Of a DNA stretch of 64,000 bases, positions 1-7,916 are shown piece by piece. Origin of the DNA: G963665815 sp942492065. GTDB lineage: Bacteria > Cloacimonadota > Cloacimonadia > Cloacimonadales > JAIOQZ01. Location of the stretch: NCBI GenBank assembly GCA_942492065.1, contig CALODV010000013.1, positions 930,001-994,000 of the forward strand. The letters are read 5' to 3'. The notes beneath the pieces are model-generated. The model saw only the letters and a list, made by a program, of their open reading frames with translations, was not told the origin of the DNA and made no database searches. Both the position numbers and the translations under genes were made by a program. Position 1 is the stretch's first letter. Each line of letters starts with the position of its first letter.

Positions 1-20
1 CTTTTATATGTCAAAGAATA

Positions 21-124
21 CTAAACTTCAGAATGGTTCAAGTTTAGGGGGAAAGGTCATCATGGCAAAAAGAAAGATTTTAGTTTGTAACAACTCAAGT
101 CCATGCATAGACTTTTCTCCCTAA
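21..124 (+). other. Possible 20-residue leader ORF behind a hairpin
   Basis: An 8-bp inverted repeat (CTAAACTT at 21-28, AAGTTTAG at 40-47) is followed by a purine-rich stretch (AGGGGGAAAGG) that could act as a ribosome binding site. An ATG at 62 opens a 20-codon frame, MAKRKILVC..., that stops at 124. The first residues resemble the start of some iron-sulfur or thioredoxin-like subunits, so this could be a leader peptide, a broken gene start or chance. The upstream gene lies outside the window, so the hairpin might instead be its terminator. Confidence 0.25.
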
Positions 125-236
125 AAATAATTCAGTGCATTCTGTTTCTTCTGTGGTTCAAAATCACTTCCAAAACAAAATTCTTTACTCAATTCATACA
201 CCTCATTCAATTGAGAAAAAAATCGGAAGTATCAAT

Positions 237-1010
237 ATGGAAAGAAAGTTATTATTTGATAAAGTTGCAGAACAATACAATGCCAGCCGTCCAACTTATG
301 TTAGAGAGCTGTTTGAAGATATTATTGAGTTATCAGGAATTAGTATAGATTCAAAGATTCTGGAGATTGGTCCGGGAACAGGGCAGGCAACAGAACCTTT
401 TCTGAAAACAGGTGCTCAAGTTGTGTGTGTGGAACCAGGAGCAAATCTTGCCGCATTCTGTAAACACAAATTCCGGAATTACAATAATATCAGCTTTGTT
501 AACAGCAGTTTTGAAGATTTTGACAATGATATGAATCAATTCGATCTTGTATATGCCGGCACATCGTTTCACTGGATTGACTACGAATTCGGAATGCGAA
601 AGGCTTATAACCTGCTGAAAAATAACGGTTCAATTGCCTTATTCTGGAACAGACCCATGGTAAATGATCCCAACAATCCTCTCCATATGGCAATTCAGGA
701 GATATATAGGCAAGTTTACGGTAAATCAGAACATATCACTGAAGAAGGACTGGTACGTAAGTTTGACGTGCTTGATCAGACCCTGCAAAAAATTGGTTTC
801 AACGATGTAAGCCGCAAGATATATCACTCAGAAAGATACATGTCTGCTCAGGAATATAAAGGACTTTTGACTACATATTCCGATAATCTGGCACTTGATG
901 AAGAACGACGTCAATTACTTACCGGTGGAATTGAGGCAGAGATAATCAAGCATGCCAATATCATTAAGATCAATGATATAATAGATTTACATTTTGGGAA
1001 AAAATTATAG
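237..1010 (+). CDS. Class I SAM-dependent methyltransferase
   Basis: The protein (257 residues) should transfer a methyl group from S-adenosylmethionine; the substrate is not evident. Motif I of the class I Rossmann fold, ILEIGPGTGQA, lies at residues 41-51. The acidic residue ending strand 2 is in CVEPG (about 65-69), and the post-motif region has YAGTSFHWID, as in Methyltransf_11/25 proteins. The frame is open from 135, but the ATG at 237 is preferred because GGAAG lies 7 nt upstream and the family fold begins there. It is convergent with the rhomboid gene, with only 3 nt between stop codons and no terminator visible between them. Confidence 0.8.
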   Translation: MERKLLFDKVAEQYNASRPTYVRELFEDIIELSGISIDSKILEIGPGTGQATEPFLKTGAQVVCVEPGANLAAFCKHKFRNYNNISFVNSSFEDFDNDMNQFDLVYAGTSFHWIDYEFGMRKAYNLLKNNGSIALFWNRPMVNDPNNPLHMAIQEIYRQVYGKSEHITEEGLVRKFDVLDQTLQKIGFNDVSRKIYHSERYMSAQEYKGLLTTYSDNLALDEERRQLLTGGIEAEIIKHANIIKINDIIDLHFGKKL

Positions 1011-1013
1011 TTT

Positions 1014-2189
1014 CTATCTGGTCATATTGCTGTATACTCTTTCCTGCTTCTCCTCATCTATTTTAGGATTAAATACCAGAGCCATAATAAAACCGCATAT
1101 AGCTCCACCTATGTGAGCAAAAAAGGCTACTCCACTATCTCCACTGCCAATACCGTTTAGAATTTGGAAAAAGAGCCATATTGCCAGAATGTACTTTGCT
1201 TTTATACGTAACCACCAGTAATTTCCTCTCATGAATATCAACTGAAACCAGAAGAATGGTAGAAACGCAAACTTTGCATTTGGATGCAGAATTGTGAAAA
1301 ACACTGCAATTCCGGAAACAGCTCCGCTGATTCCAATAAGAGGTATATCTGAGTGCAGATTTACAAGAGAATGCAGCATCAAGCCTATTAAACCGGATAA
1401 AACAACCAAAATGATATATTTCACTTTACCAAGCTTGGCTTCAACTCCATCTCCATAAATGAACAGGAAATACAGATTGGAAATCAGGTGCCAGATGCCA
1501 CCATGCATAAACATGGATGAGATAATTGTAAGTCCGAAAAAATGAAAAGGACGGGCTGGCACAAACCCGAAATCCCTGATAATTTCATCGTAGTTTCCTA
1601 TGTTACTCAATACAAAGAACTCTATGCATGCCACCATAAGAAAAAGAGTCACATATGCTGAACCGGTTAGTTTAATATTCTTGTCTTTGATTGGTAATCC
1701 GAAGAAAGCCAGAACCATATCGAAGAGATTCATGTATTCATCATAATTATAATCTATCTCTGTTTCTACGGTTTTATATTCACTTCTTCTTCTCTGAGCA
1801 TCATACTCGATTTCCCTCATAGCCCTGTCATAATCATAAGAATCTGTTATCTCCAGTCTGTCAGCAGCATCAGCAAAGCCGATTGTTCTTTTGGGTTCCA
1901 GATTATAAAAAGTATGCTCTTCCATCAAATAGGAATCGCAGGACTGGCAGAACATTATATTTCCATCTCCGGAATCAACCTGTTTAAGAATACTTCCGCA
2001 AGCCGGGCAGTTATCAATACAGTTTACACCACTTATTGTGTATCCGGACAAGTCACATTTCTTTTCCAGATAGTCCCTCTTATACATAGAGAATTTGCAC
2101 TCAATGCACTGAAAGTTTTTGTCTCTTATAGATAAATCAGGAGCCTGAACCTGAGCCATGTTTCCATTACAAATAATACATTTAATCAT
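1014..2189 (-). CDS. Rhomboid intramembrane protease with N-terminal zinc ribbons
   Basis: This is a membrane serine protease that cleaves transmembrane segments. Residues 1-90 hold four CxxC pairs (C4/C7, C28/C31, C61/C64, C81/C84), which should form two zinc ribbons in the cytoplasm. A charged linker follows, and about six hydrophobic helices start near residue 176. The rhomboid signatures are visible: HGGIWHLISNLYF around 229-241, catalytic Ser288 in GISGA and catalytic His359 in AHIGG. The architecture (zinc ribbon plus rhomboid) is known in several phyla. The ribbons may recruit a substrate or partner, which is inference. The gene appears monocistronic and faces the methyltransferase. 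Confidence 0.88.
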   Translation of the reverse strand: MIKCIICNGNMAQVQAPDLSIRDKNFQCIECKFSMYKRDYLEKKCDLSGYTISGVNCIDNCPACGSILKQVDSGDGNIMFCQSCDSYLMEEHTFYNLEPKRTIGFADAADRLEITDSYDYDRAMREIEYDAQRRRSEYKTVETEIDYNYDEYMNLFDMVLAFFGLPIKDKNIKLTGSAYVTLFLMVACIEFFVLSNIGNYDEIIRDFGFVPARPFHFFGLTIISSMFMHGGIWHLISNLYFLFIYGDGVEAKLGKVKYIILVVLSGLIGLMLHSLVNLHSDIPLIGISGAVSGIAVFFTILHPNAKFAFLPFFWFQLIFMRGNYWWLRIKAKYILAIWLFFQILNGIGSGDSGVAFFAHIGGAICGFIMALVFNPKIDEEKQERVYSNMTR

Positions 2190-2303
2190 AAAATATTACC
2201 TCTGACAGTATTGTAATGATAATAAAAAAGTGGTCAACATTATTTTTTTTGAACATTTAAGATAAAAATACGATTCAAATTGTGCTGCTAGTGTTATTAG
2301 AAG

Positions 2304-3344
2304 TTATTGCCCCATTACAGTTTTAAAAATTTCTTCAGCACCGTCCACAGCATATTTAATAGCTACAACATAAACAGGAAAGTCAATACTGCTTTTCAGA
2401 AGAGATAGCTTTGTATAATCCTTTTCTGTTGTGAGAATGATTTCCAGCCCCTGAGCGGCCATTTCTCTTCTTATTGTGTCTATTGTCTCTGAAGTATAAT
2501 CAAAGTGATCAGGATAGCGGAAATGATGGTTGAACGTGAAACATGCATCAGTAACAGTATTCTCGAATGACTCAGGAAAGCCAAGCCCTGAAAGAAGCCC
2601 AATGCTTTTTCTTTTAAGGTCATCCGGATTAACTTCTTCCTGATCCATATCATAAATGGAATCAACTATATAGCTGCCTGTATATGTCTTTCTGTTTCTC
2701 GGAAGTCCTTTTATTTCTCCTCCATTGCAGACAAAGAAATCTGCATCTCTTAAAGCAGAAAGAGGTTCCCGTAGGATACCGGCAGGAATAACAAACCCGT
2801 TTCCCAGTCCGGCAGATTTGTTAAAGAGCACGATTCGGTGGTCCTGATGTACTTTCAAATGCTGGAAAGCATCATCAAGAATAATCACATCGAGGTTCTT
2901 AAACTCGTTGATCAGCAGATTTATCGAAAGAGCTCTGTTTCTGCCTACGGCTATTGGTACACCGGGCAGTTTTGCAGCCAGCAGCTGAGCCTCATCACCG
3001 GCTTTTTCCGCAATTTCATATATCCTGTCATACGAAGATATAATTCTGTTAGTGTCCTCAAAATCACCCTTATAGCCTCGCAGACAGACTGCAGTTTTCT
3101 TATTATTCTTTTTAAGCAGCTCTGCCAGAAATATTGTGAATGGAGTTTTTCCGCTTCCACCTGCTGTAATATTCCCAACAGAAATGACTTGAACTTTATC
3201 TGATTGTCGTTGCGGTTTAAACATCTTATAATGGTTTCGGTGTACAATCTGAGCAAATGAATACAGCCAGGAAAACGGCAGCAGTAAAATAGATAATGCT
3301 GTTTTATTATACAGGTGCTTTTTGATAAATTCCTGAGATACCAT
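2304..3344 (-). CDS. lpxK: Tetraacyldisaccharide 4'-kinase LpxK
   Basis: LpxK phosphorylates the 4' position of the lipid A disaccharide at the inner face of the inner membrane, the sixth step of lipid A synthesis. The 346-residue length is typical. A single N-terminal hydrophobic segment (about 17-35) precedes the P-loop AGGSGKTP (61-68), and the family motif LDDAFQH, equivalent to the usual DDGFQ, is present. Its ATG overlaps the stop of the cobA gene by one nucleotide (TGATG), so the two are translationally coupled. The gene is direct evidence for a lipid A-containing outer membrane. Confidence 0.95.
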   Translation of the reverse strand: MVSQEFIKKHLYNKTALSILLLPFSWLYSFAQIVHRNHYKMFKPQRQSDKVQVISVGNITAGGSGKTPFTIFLAELLKKNNKKTAVCLRGYKGDFEDTNRIISSYDRIYEIAEKAGDEAQLLAAKLPGVPIAVGRNRALSINLLINEFKNLDVIILDDAFQHLKVHQDHRIVLFNKSAGLGNGFVIPAGILREPLSALRDADFFVCNGGEIKGLPRNRKTYTGSYIVDSIYDMDQEEVNPDDLKRKSIGLLSGLGFPESFENTVTDACFTFNHHFRYPDHFDYTSETIDTIRREMAAQGLEIILTTEKDYTKLSLLKSSIDFPVYVVAIKYAVDGAEEIFKTVMGQ

Positions 3345-3850
3345 CAGTACTCAATACCAATCCTGGCAGGGATATTCTGTGTGTAGTAGTGCTTAATCTC
3401 TTTCATTTCCGTAACAAGATCAGCCTTTTCAATAGCTTCATCACTTACATACCTTCCGGTCATTACAAGTTCAGATTCAGTTTTTATATCCATCAGAGCA
3501 AGCTGTTTATCCAGAGGTATAAGTTTCCATGATACAGCAACATTGATTTCATCTATAACAACCAGATCATAATTTCCGCTTTTTATTACAGATTCAGCTT
3601 TTTCAACTGCCAACTCTGCTTCTTTGAAGTCGATTTCAGCAGGATTGTCAGGATCAATAAGTTTATCGGTACCGAACTGGAAAATATCAATTTTCTCACA
3701 TTTCTGTAGAAACCTGATTTCTCCATATTCATAGTTTTTCTTCATGAATTGTATCAGACAGACTTTCTTATCTCTGCCTAAAGCTCTTAGTATCAAACCA
3801 AGAGATGCAGTTGTTTTACCTTTTCCGTTTCCAGTATAAATATGAATCAT
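3344..3850 (-). CDS. cobA: Cob(I)alamin adenosyltransferase (CobA/BtuR type)
   Basis: The enzyme adds the adenosyl group to corrinoids to make coenzyme B12. The P-loop GNGKGKT sits at residues 7-13, right after the start, as in the CobA/CobO/BtuR family, and the 168-residue length fits. A longer frame starts at 3877, but the ATG at 3850 has GGAG at the right distance and gives the normal family N-terminus, so 3850 is chosen. Coenzyme B12 would be needed by a methylmalonyl-CoA mutase, whose GTPase partner MeaB is encoded at 50715-51821 in this window. Coupling to lpxK looks like operon convenience rather than shared function. Confidence 0.93.
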   Translation of the reverse strand: MIHIYTGNGKGKTTASLGLILRALGRDKKVCLIQFMKKNYEYGEIRFLQKCEKIDIFQFGTDKLIDPDNPAEIDFKEAELAVEKAESVIKSGNYDLVVIDEINVAVSWKLIPLDKQLALMDIKTESELVMTGRYVSDEAIEKADLVTEMKEIKHYYTQNIPARIGIEY

Positions 3851-4057
3851 ACGATCTCCAAAATGAGAATCATGCACAACTGATGCTTTTCAACATATCA
3901 AATATTCAGACAGAGTAAATGAAATTCCAAAATCAAACTGATACATGTAATTGATGTTATACCTTTTCAACTCTGCAATTTCATTGATTTTAAATAGTAG
4001 AAAATCTGCTATCCTGGTTTATGCAAGAATCTCCGAATGTTTTTCCCACAAAAAAAA

Positions 4058-4086
4058 GGTGTTAAAACCGGGCAAGCTTTAACACC
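4058..4086 (-). terminator. Intrinsic terminator of the oxygen-defence cluster
   Basis: A perfect 9-bp stem, GGTGTTAAA at 4058-4066 with TTTAACACC at 4078-4086, encloses an 11-nt GC-rich loop. Read on the minus strand it lies just past the stop of the ferritin-like gene and is followed by a run of at least seven T. It closes the cluster that starts at perR. The opposite strand also has a T-rich tail, so it may work in both directions. The rest of 3851-4057 holds nothing recognisable. Confidence 0.85.
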
Positions 4087-4094
4087 ATTTATTT

Positions 4095-4553
4095 TCAATT
4101 TTCTTTTAAAACTTCTTCGTCGTAAATTACTTCAAACTGATGTTTATGCTTTGCTTCTTCATCAGCAAGTCTGAGGAATAGGTTCTTCATTTCACCGTCT
4201 GTAACTTTTGCTGCAAGATCCATATACAGTTTTTTAGCTTTTTCTTCTCTTTTCATTGCTATCAGAATTATGTCCTGATATGAAAGATTAGGTTTGATCT
4301 CGACTTCTACCAGATAATCGGATATATGAAGATCTTCGACATCCTTATTTACCGTTTTTGTTTGGGTCATTCCGTTAGTTCTGATTCTTTCCAATGCTGC
4401 AGCATGACCTTTTTCCATATCTGCAAGATCTTTCAGCATAACTTTCTGTGCTGCAAAAAGAGTTTTCTTGCTTAAATCAGTATAGAATTCAACTGCTTCA
4501 TATTCTCTTTCGATTGCAAAATCAAGAATTGCTTCAAATTTTTTGTTTTCCAT
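4095..4553 (-). CDS. Ferritin-like diiron domain protein (rubrerythrin-related, no rubredoxin domain)
   Basis: The protein (152 residues) is a four-helix-bundle ferritin-like protein. Two helix pairs carry spaced Glu and His residues in patterns such as EREYEAVEFY and MEKGHAA, then KREEKAKKLY and DEEAKHKHQFE, which is the ExxH-type diiron signature of the rubrerythrin/YciF-like group. There is no C-terminal rubredoxin domain. A likely role is peroxide reduction or iron handling. The frame extends to 4571, but the ATG at 4553 has CCGGAG six nt upstream and is preferred. It lies downstream of a terminator-like hairpin behind rubredoxin, so it may be transcribed by read-through or from its own promoter. 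Confidence 0.8.
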   Translation of the reverse strand: MENKKFEAILDFAIEREYEAVEFYTDLSKKTLFAAQKVMLKDLADMEKGHAAALERIRTNGMTQTKTVNKDVEDLHISDYLVEVEIKPNLSYQDIILIAMKREEKAKKLYMDLAAKVTDGEMKNLFLRLADEEAKHKHQFEVIYDEEVLKEN

Positions 4554-4687
4554 AAATAACTCCGGTTGCATTTACTTTCTTTACATAATATTTTTCAAAT
4601 ATTACAAAAGAACTTTTTATTTGATATTAATATCTGAAATCAGTAAATATTCCAGAAACTGTCAATAAATTCAGAGATAAAAAAAGA

Positions 4688-4703
4688 CTGCCTGAAAAGG
4701 CAG
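4688..4703 (-). terminator. Terminator behind the rubredoxin gene
   Basis: On the minus strand a CTGCC/GGCAG stem with a six-nucleotide A/T-rich loop is followed by a run of seven T (complement of 4679-4685). It lies 15 nt past the rubredoxin stop. The stem is only 5 bp, so termination may be partial, which would leave some transcript for the ferritin-like gene downstream. Confidence 0.65.
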
Positions 4704-4717
4704 CCTTTATATAATAT

Positions 4718-4858
4718 TTAGTCGATTGGGCTGAAAAGGTCTTTACCAACGCCGCATTCAGGGCATGTCCAATCTTCTGGCAGATCTTCAAAAGACACGT
4801 TATCGTGTTCTGCTGGATCGTAGATGTATCCACATGCATCGCATACGTATTTTTGCAT
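4718..4858 (-). CDS. Rubredoxin
   Basis: This 46-residue protein was found by reading the minus strand. It begins MQKYVCDACGYIYDP and continues to TCPECGVGKDLFSPID before TAA. The two CxxCG knuckles (C6/C9 and C32/C35) form the single-iron Fe(Cys)4 site of rubredoxin, and the length is slightly short for the family (50-54 is usual). A strong site, CGGAGG, lies upstream of the ATG. Rubredoxin carries electrons to rubrerythrin, superoxide reductase and flavodiiron protein, all encoded just upstream in this cluster, so it is most likely their shared donor. Confidence 0.96.
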   Translation of the reverse strand: MQKYVCDACGYIYDPAEHDNVSFEDLPEDWTCPECGVGKDLFSPID

Positions 4859-4869
4859 TTTTCCTCCGA

Positions 4870-5124
4870 TTATACTTTCATTTCTATAATTTGAGAGCTA
4901 ACTCCCGATAAGAGATTAAGTTTTCTGTTTAATTCTTCATGTTTTTCTTTATCACCTGCAAGTTCGATAAAGATTGTACCAATTTCCGAACAATTATCTA
5001 ATACACCTTCATGCAGACCAAGTCGAGTCTTAATGAAGCACCCCCACTCTGTGAGAATCTTTTGTACAGTAACAGCTTCTTTTTTTCTGATATCAATTAC
5101 AATAATTAGAAATCTTTTTTCCAT
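4870..5124 (-). CDS. Small ferredoxin-fold (TM1266/NikR-C-like) protein
   Basis: An 84-residue protein starting MEKRFLIIVIDI and ending LLSGVSSQIIEMKV. The beta-alpha-beta pattern and the closing 'L..L.GV' motif resemble the TM1266 family, which is annotated as a putative iron-only hydrogenase system regulator and related to the NikR C-terminal or ACT domain. There is no DNA-binding domain. It lies 11 nt upstream of rubredoxin and has a strong site (AAGGAG). It may sense a ligand for the oxygen-defence cluster or for hydrogenase assembly. No hydrogenase gene is present in this window, so that is a guess. Confidence 0.55.
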   Translation of the reverse strand: MEKRFLIIVIDIRKKEAVTVQKILTEWGCFIKTRLGLHEGVLDNCSEIGTIFIELAGDKEKHEELNRKLNLLSGVSSQIIEMKV

Positions 5125-5191
5125 ACTTCTCTCCTTATTAATGGTTTATGTTAAAGTTCAGAAACAAGTTAATCTTTTTCAGATGTATTGA

Positions 5192-5728
5192 CTAATAGTT
5201 TTTTGCTTCAACTTCAAAATAAGCCTGAGGGTGTTTACAAACAGGACAAATTTTAAGAGCTTCAAGACCTTCATGAATATGACCGCAGTTTCTGCATTCC
5301 CAGTAAATTTTACCTTCTTTTACGAATACTGTACCGTTTTTGAGGTTTTCAAGAAGTTTGATGTATCTTTCGTTGTGATGTTTTTCAACTTTTGCAATAC
5401 CTTCGAACATTGCAGCAATTTCGTTGAATCCTTCTTCTCTGGCTTCTTTAGCCATTGTAGGATACATTTCTGTCCATTCGTAGTTTTCTCCATCTGCTGC
5501 TGCCTGAAGATTTGCCATTGTATCACCAATACCCTGCAGAGCTTTGAAGTGAAGCTTAGCATGTTCCATTTCGTTGGCAGCTGTTTTAAGGAATAAGTCT
5601 GCAATTTGCTCGTATCCTTCTTTTTTAGCTACTTTAGCGAAGTAAGTGTATTTATTTCTTGCTTGAGATTCGCCTGAAAACGCTTCCCATAAATTCTTTT
5701 CTGTTTTTGTTCCTTTTAAATCTTTCAT
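5192..5728 (-). CDS. rbr: Rubrerythrin
   Basis: Rubrerythrin reduces hydrogen peroxide to water in the cytoplasm of anaerobes. Residues 1-140 form the ferritin-like diiron domain, with the typical FSGESQARNKYTYFA and ANEMEHAKLHF motifs in the first half and EKHHNERY in the second. The C-terminal 35 residues are a rubredoxin domain with CRNCGH and CPVCKHPQ. The 178-residue length is within the family range. A strong site (CGGAGG) precedes the ATG. It sits between superoxide reductase and the ferredoxin-fold gene, consistent with clearing peroxide produced by superoxide reductase. Confidence 0.97.
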   Translation of the reverse strand: MKDLKGTKTEKNLWEAFSGESQARNKYTYFAKVAKKEGYEQIADLFLKTAANEMEHAKLHFKALQGIGDTMANLQAAADGENYEWTEMYPTMAKEAREEGFNEIAAMFEGIAKVEKHHNERYIKLLENLKNGTVFVKEGKIYWECRNCGHIHEGLEALKICPVCKHPQAYFEVEAKNY

Positions 5729-5799
5729 TATTCCTCCGGTATAATTTTTATTGGGATCAGCTGATTCAATTTAATAGTATAGGTTACCAGCTGTATTTG

Positions 5800-5828
5800 A
5801 TCGGAACCGGCATTAAACCGGTCCCGAT
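5800..5828. terminator. Long GC-rich hairpin between dfx and rbr
   Basis: Two arms (ATCGGAACCGG and CCGGTCCCGAT) pair over 11 positions with one mismatch around the loop CATTAAA. It lies 11 nt past the dfx stop within a 110-nt gap, the largest inside this cluster. No T-run follows on either strand, so it may protect or process the upstream mRNA rather than terminate transcription. The remainder of the gap may hold a promoter for rbr, but I could not identify it with confidence. Confidence 0.5.
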
Positions 5829-5838
5829 TAGTAAATTG

Positions 5839-6219
5839 TTATGCTTTCCATAATCCGTGAACATTACAGTATTCACGAACTTTGATAATATCTGATTTTT
5901 TTACTGGAAATTCAGCTACAGGTTCATCTTCTGGAGTAAGTTCCACTCTGCAAACCTTGTCTTTTGTGTGAATTTCGATAAATTTAATGAAGTGTTTTTC
6001 TGTCATTGGGTGCATCTGGTTTTGACCAACTTTTACGATAACACCGTTTTCTGTTTCTTCTACGTAAGGTACGTGTTTTTCTGTAGCAGCATCTTTTGAC
6101 TGCTCTTCAAGTTTTTCCATTGGTTTGCCGCAGCAGACAAGTGCTTCAGCACCTTCATGTACAAGTTCTACTACATTTTTACAAATTGGACAGTAATAAA
6201 TATCTCTTAAATGTGTCAT
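5839..6219 (-). CDS. dfx: Desulfoferrodoxin (2Fe superoxide reductase)
   Basis: The enzyme reduces superoxide to peroxide without making oxygen. The N-terminal desulforedoxin domain has C10, C13 and the C29-C30 pair, which bind the Fe(Cys)4 centre. The catalytic domain has the expected His residues (KHVP, QMHPM and KHFIKFIEI) and the C-terminal CNVHGLW motif that supplies Cys and His to the active iron. The 126-residue length is typical. It needs electrons from rubredoxin, encoded two genes downstream, and delivers peroxide to rubrerythrin. The start has a GGAG-type site. Confidence 0.97.
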   Translation of the reverse strand: MTHLRDIYYCPICKNVVELVHEGAEALVCCGKPMEKLEEQSKDAATEKHVPYVEETENGVIVKVGQNQMHPMTEKHFIKFIEIHTKDKVCRVELTPEDEPVAEFPVKKSDIIKVREYCNVHGLWKA

Positions 6220-6228
6220 TATTTCTCC

Positions 6229-6735
6229 TTATTGTGCTGGCGGTGTGAAAGTTCTGGCACCAAGTTCTTTATCCAGCATAAGTAAACCGTTGCCTTTTCC
6301 GTCTATCAGTTTGAGCTGATTGAGTATATTATCCATACTGGCTTCTTCTTCAACCTGTTCGTCAATGAACCAGTTAAGAAGGCTCATAGTAGCAAAATCC
6401 TTTTCCTTCATACTTAAATCCATAAGATCGTTTATTAATGAAGTAACCAGTTGTTCGTGTTTATATGCCATTTCGAAAACTTCAATTGCTGACTTAAACT
6501 CTGTAGCCGGTTTCTTAATCGCTTCCAGAATCACTCTTCCCCCACGTTCATTAAGATAATTGAAAAACTTCATTGCATGAAATCTTTCTTCTTCTCCCTG
6601 AACCTTGAAGAAATTAGCAAGTCCTGATAAGCCTTCAGATTCAAAATAAGCTGCCATTGAAAGATAAAAGTACTCAGAAAATAATTCTTGATTAATCTGC
6701 TTGTTAATAGCTTCTTCTACTTTCTTTGGTATCAT
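6229..6735 (-). CDS. ftnA: Bacterial ferritin
   Basis: A 168-residue non-haem ferritin that stores iron in a 24-subunit shell. The first half has NQELFSEYFYLSMA and GEEERFHAMKFF and the second half FIDEQVEEEASM, giving the expected ferroxidase ligands (Glu, Glu, His, Glu, Gln, Glu). It is preceded by a strong GGAGGAACA site and follows fprA by 14 nt. In the cluster it would keep ferrous iron away from peroxide. Confidence 0.95.
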   Translation of the reverse strand: MIPKKVEEAINKQINQELFSEYFYLSMAAYFESEGLSGLANFFKVQGEEERFHAMKFFNYLNERGGRVILEAIKKPATEFKSAIEVFEMAYKHEQLVTSLINDLMDLSMKEKDFATMSLLNWFIDEQVEEEASMDNILNQLKLIDGKGNGLLMLDKELGARTFTPPAQ

Positions 6736-6749
6736 TGTTCCTCCGTGTA

Positions 6750-7916
6750 TTATTGTATCTGTTCTGAAATGATCTTCTTAAGGTCTTCCAGAGCAGATTC
6801 TTCCGGTATATAGTTAATTCTCTGCATATCCATCACATCAAAACCTGCGTCCTTAAGTTCGTTGTTAATCAAACCTATAGATTGTCCACCCCAGCCGTAA
6901 GATCCGAATGCAAGACCTTTTCTGCCTTTTGGAGCAAGTCCTTTCATGTAGCACAGAAAAGCTGCTACAGTAGGAAGCATGTTATTGTTCAGGGTTGGAG
7001 ACCCAACACAGATGTATCTGGCTGTAATAACTTCAGTCATAATATCTGATATGTGATTGTTTTGCAGATTGATAAGTTTGGTATTGATATTTTTATCTTC
7101 AAAAGCTTCCATAATTTTACAAGCCATCTGCTTGGTAGATCCCCACATGGAATCATAAATTATCAAAGCTTCCTCATCCGTTTTATTAGAAGCCCACTTC
7201 TGGTATTCACTGATAATTTCAGCAATATGGTCTGTCCAGATAAGTCCGTGACTTGGAGCAATCATTTCTACATCAAGTTCAGCAGCCTGTTCAAGTACTT
7301 TCAATACCATACGGCCATATGGAAGCACAATATTTGCATAGTACTTTTTAGCTTCTTCCATTGTGATATTAACTGGGTAATCATGTGTAAATCGTTCTGA
7401 AGATGCAATATGCTGACCAAACGCATCGTTTGAGAAGAGAATTTTCTCTTCAGGACAATATGTAATCATATTATCTGGCCAGTGAACCATCGGAGTAAGC
7501 ACAAATGCAAGGTTTCTCTTTCCAATGTTGATTGTTTCACCTGAGTTGACTTCATTGAGTTTGAGGTTTGCATTTTTGTAATGCTTTTCAAGCCCTGTTT
7601 TCCCTTTAGGTGAACAGTATATCTCTGCATTAACTGCATATTTTGCTATTTCAGGAAGTGATCCGGAGTGATCCATCTCAACATGATTCTGTATAATTAC
7701 ATCAATTTCTGCAGGATCGATAATAGCTGAAATTCGCTTCAGCTGCTGATCAAAATAAGCTTTCTTTACGTTGTCAATTAATGTTACTTTTTCATCAATT
7801 ATAAGATATGAGTTATAAGTCGAACCTCTTTGAGTGAGATATCCGTGAAAATTTCTTAAATCCCAGTCAATCGCTCCAACCCAGTAAATTCCTTTTTTCA
7901 TTTCTACGGGTTTCAT
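6750..7916 (-). CDS. fprA: Flavodiiron protein (A-type flavoprotein, oxygen or NO reductase)
   Basis: This cytoplasmic enzyme reduces oxygen to water (or NO to N2O) with electrons from rubredoxin. Residues 1-245 form the metallo-beta-lactamase-like diiron domain, with HVEMDH at 78-83 and further ligands in MVHWPD, FSNDAFGQH and APSHGLIW. Residues from about 255 form a flavodoxin domain whose FMN loop is YDSMWGSTKQMA. The frame is open to 7949, but AGGAG six nt before the ATG at 7916 and the family N-terminus fix the start there. That ATG overlaps the mutM stop by one nucleotide, so the two are coupled. At 388 residues it is full length without extra domains. Confidence 0.96.
   Translation of the reverse strand: MKPVEMKKGIYWVGAIDWDLRNFHGYLTQRGSTYNSYLIIDEKVTLIDNVKKAYFDQQLKRISAIIDPAEIDVIIQNHVEMDHSGSLPEIAKYAVNAEIYCSPKGKTGLEKHYKNANLKLNEVNSGETINIGKRNLAFVLTPMVHWPDNMITYCPEEKILFSNDAFGQHIASSERFTHDYPVNITMEEAKKYYANIVLPYGRMVLKVLEQAAELDVEMIAPSHGLIWTDHIAEIISEYQKWASNKTDEEALIIYDSMWGSTKQMACKIMEAFEDKNINTKLINLQNNHISDIMTEVITARYICVGSPTLNNNMLPTVAAFLCYMKGLAPKGRKGLAFGSYGWGGQSIGLINNELKDAGFDVMDMQRINYIPEESALEDLKKIISEQIQ

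Noticed and set aside
135..236. N-terminal extension of the methyltransferase
   Set aside because: The 34 extra residues do not fit the family, and GGAAG lies seven nt before the ATG at 237.
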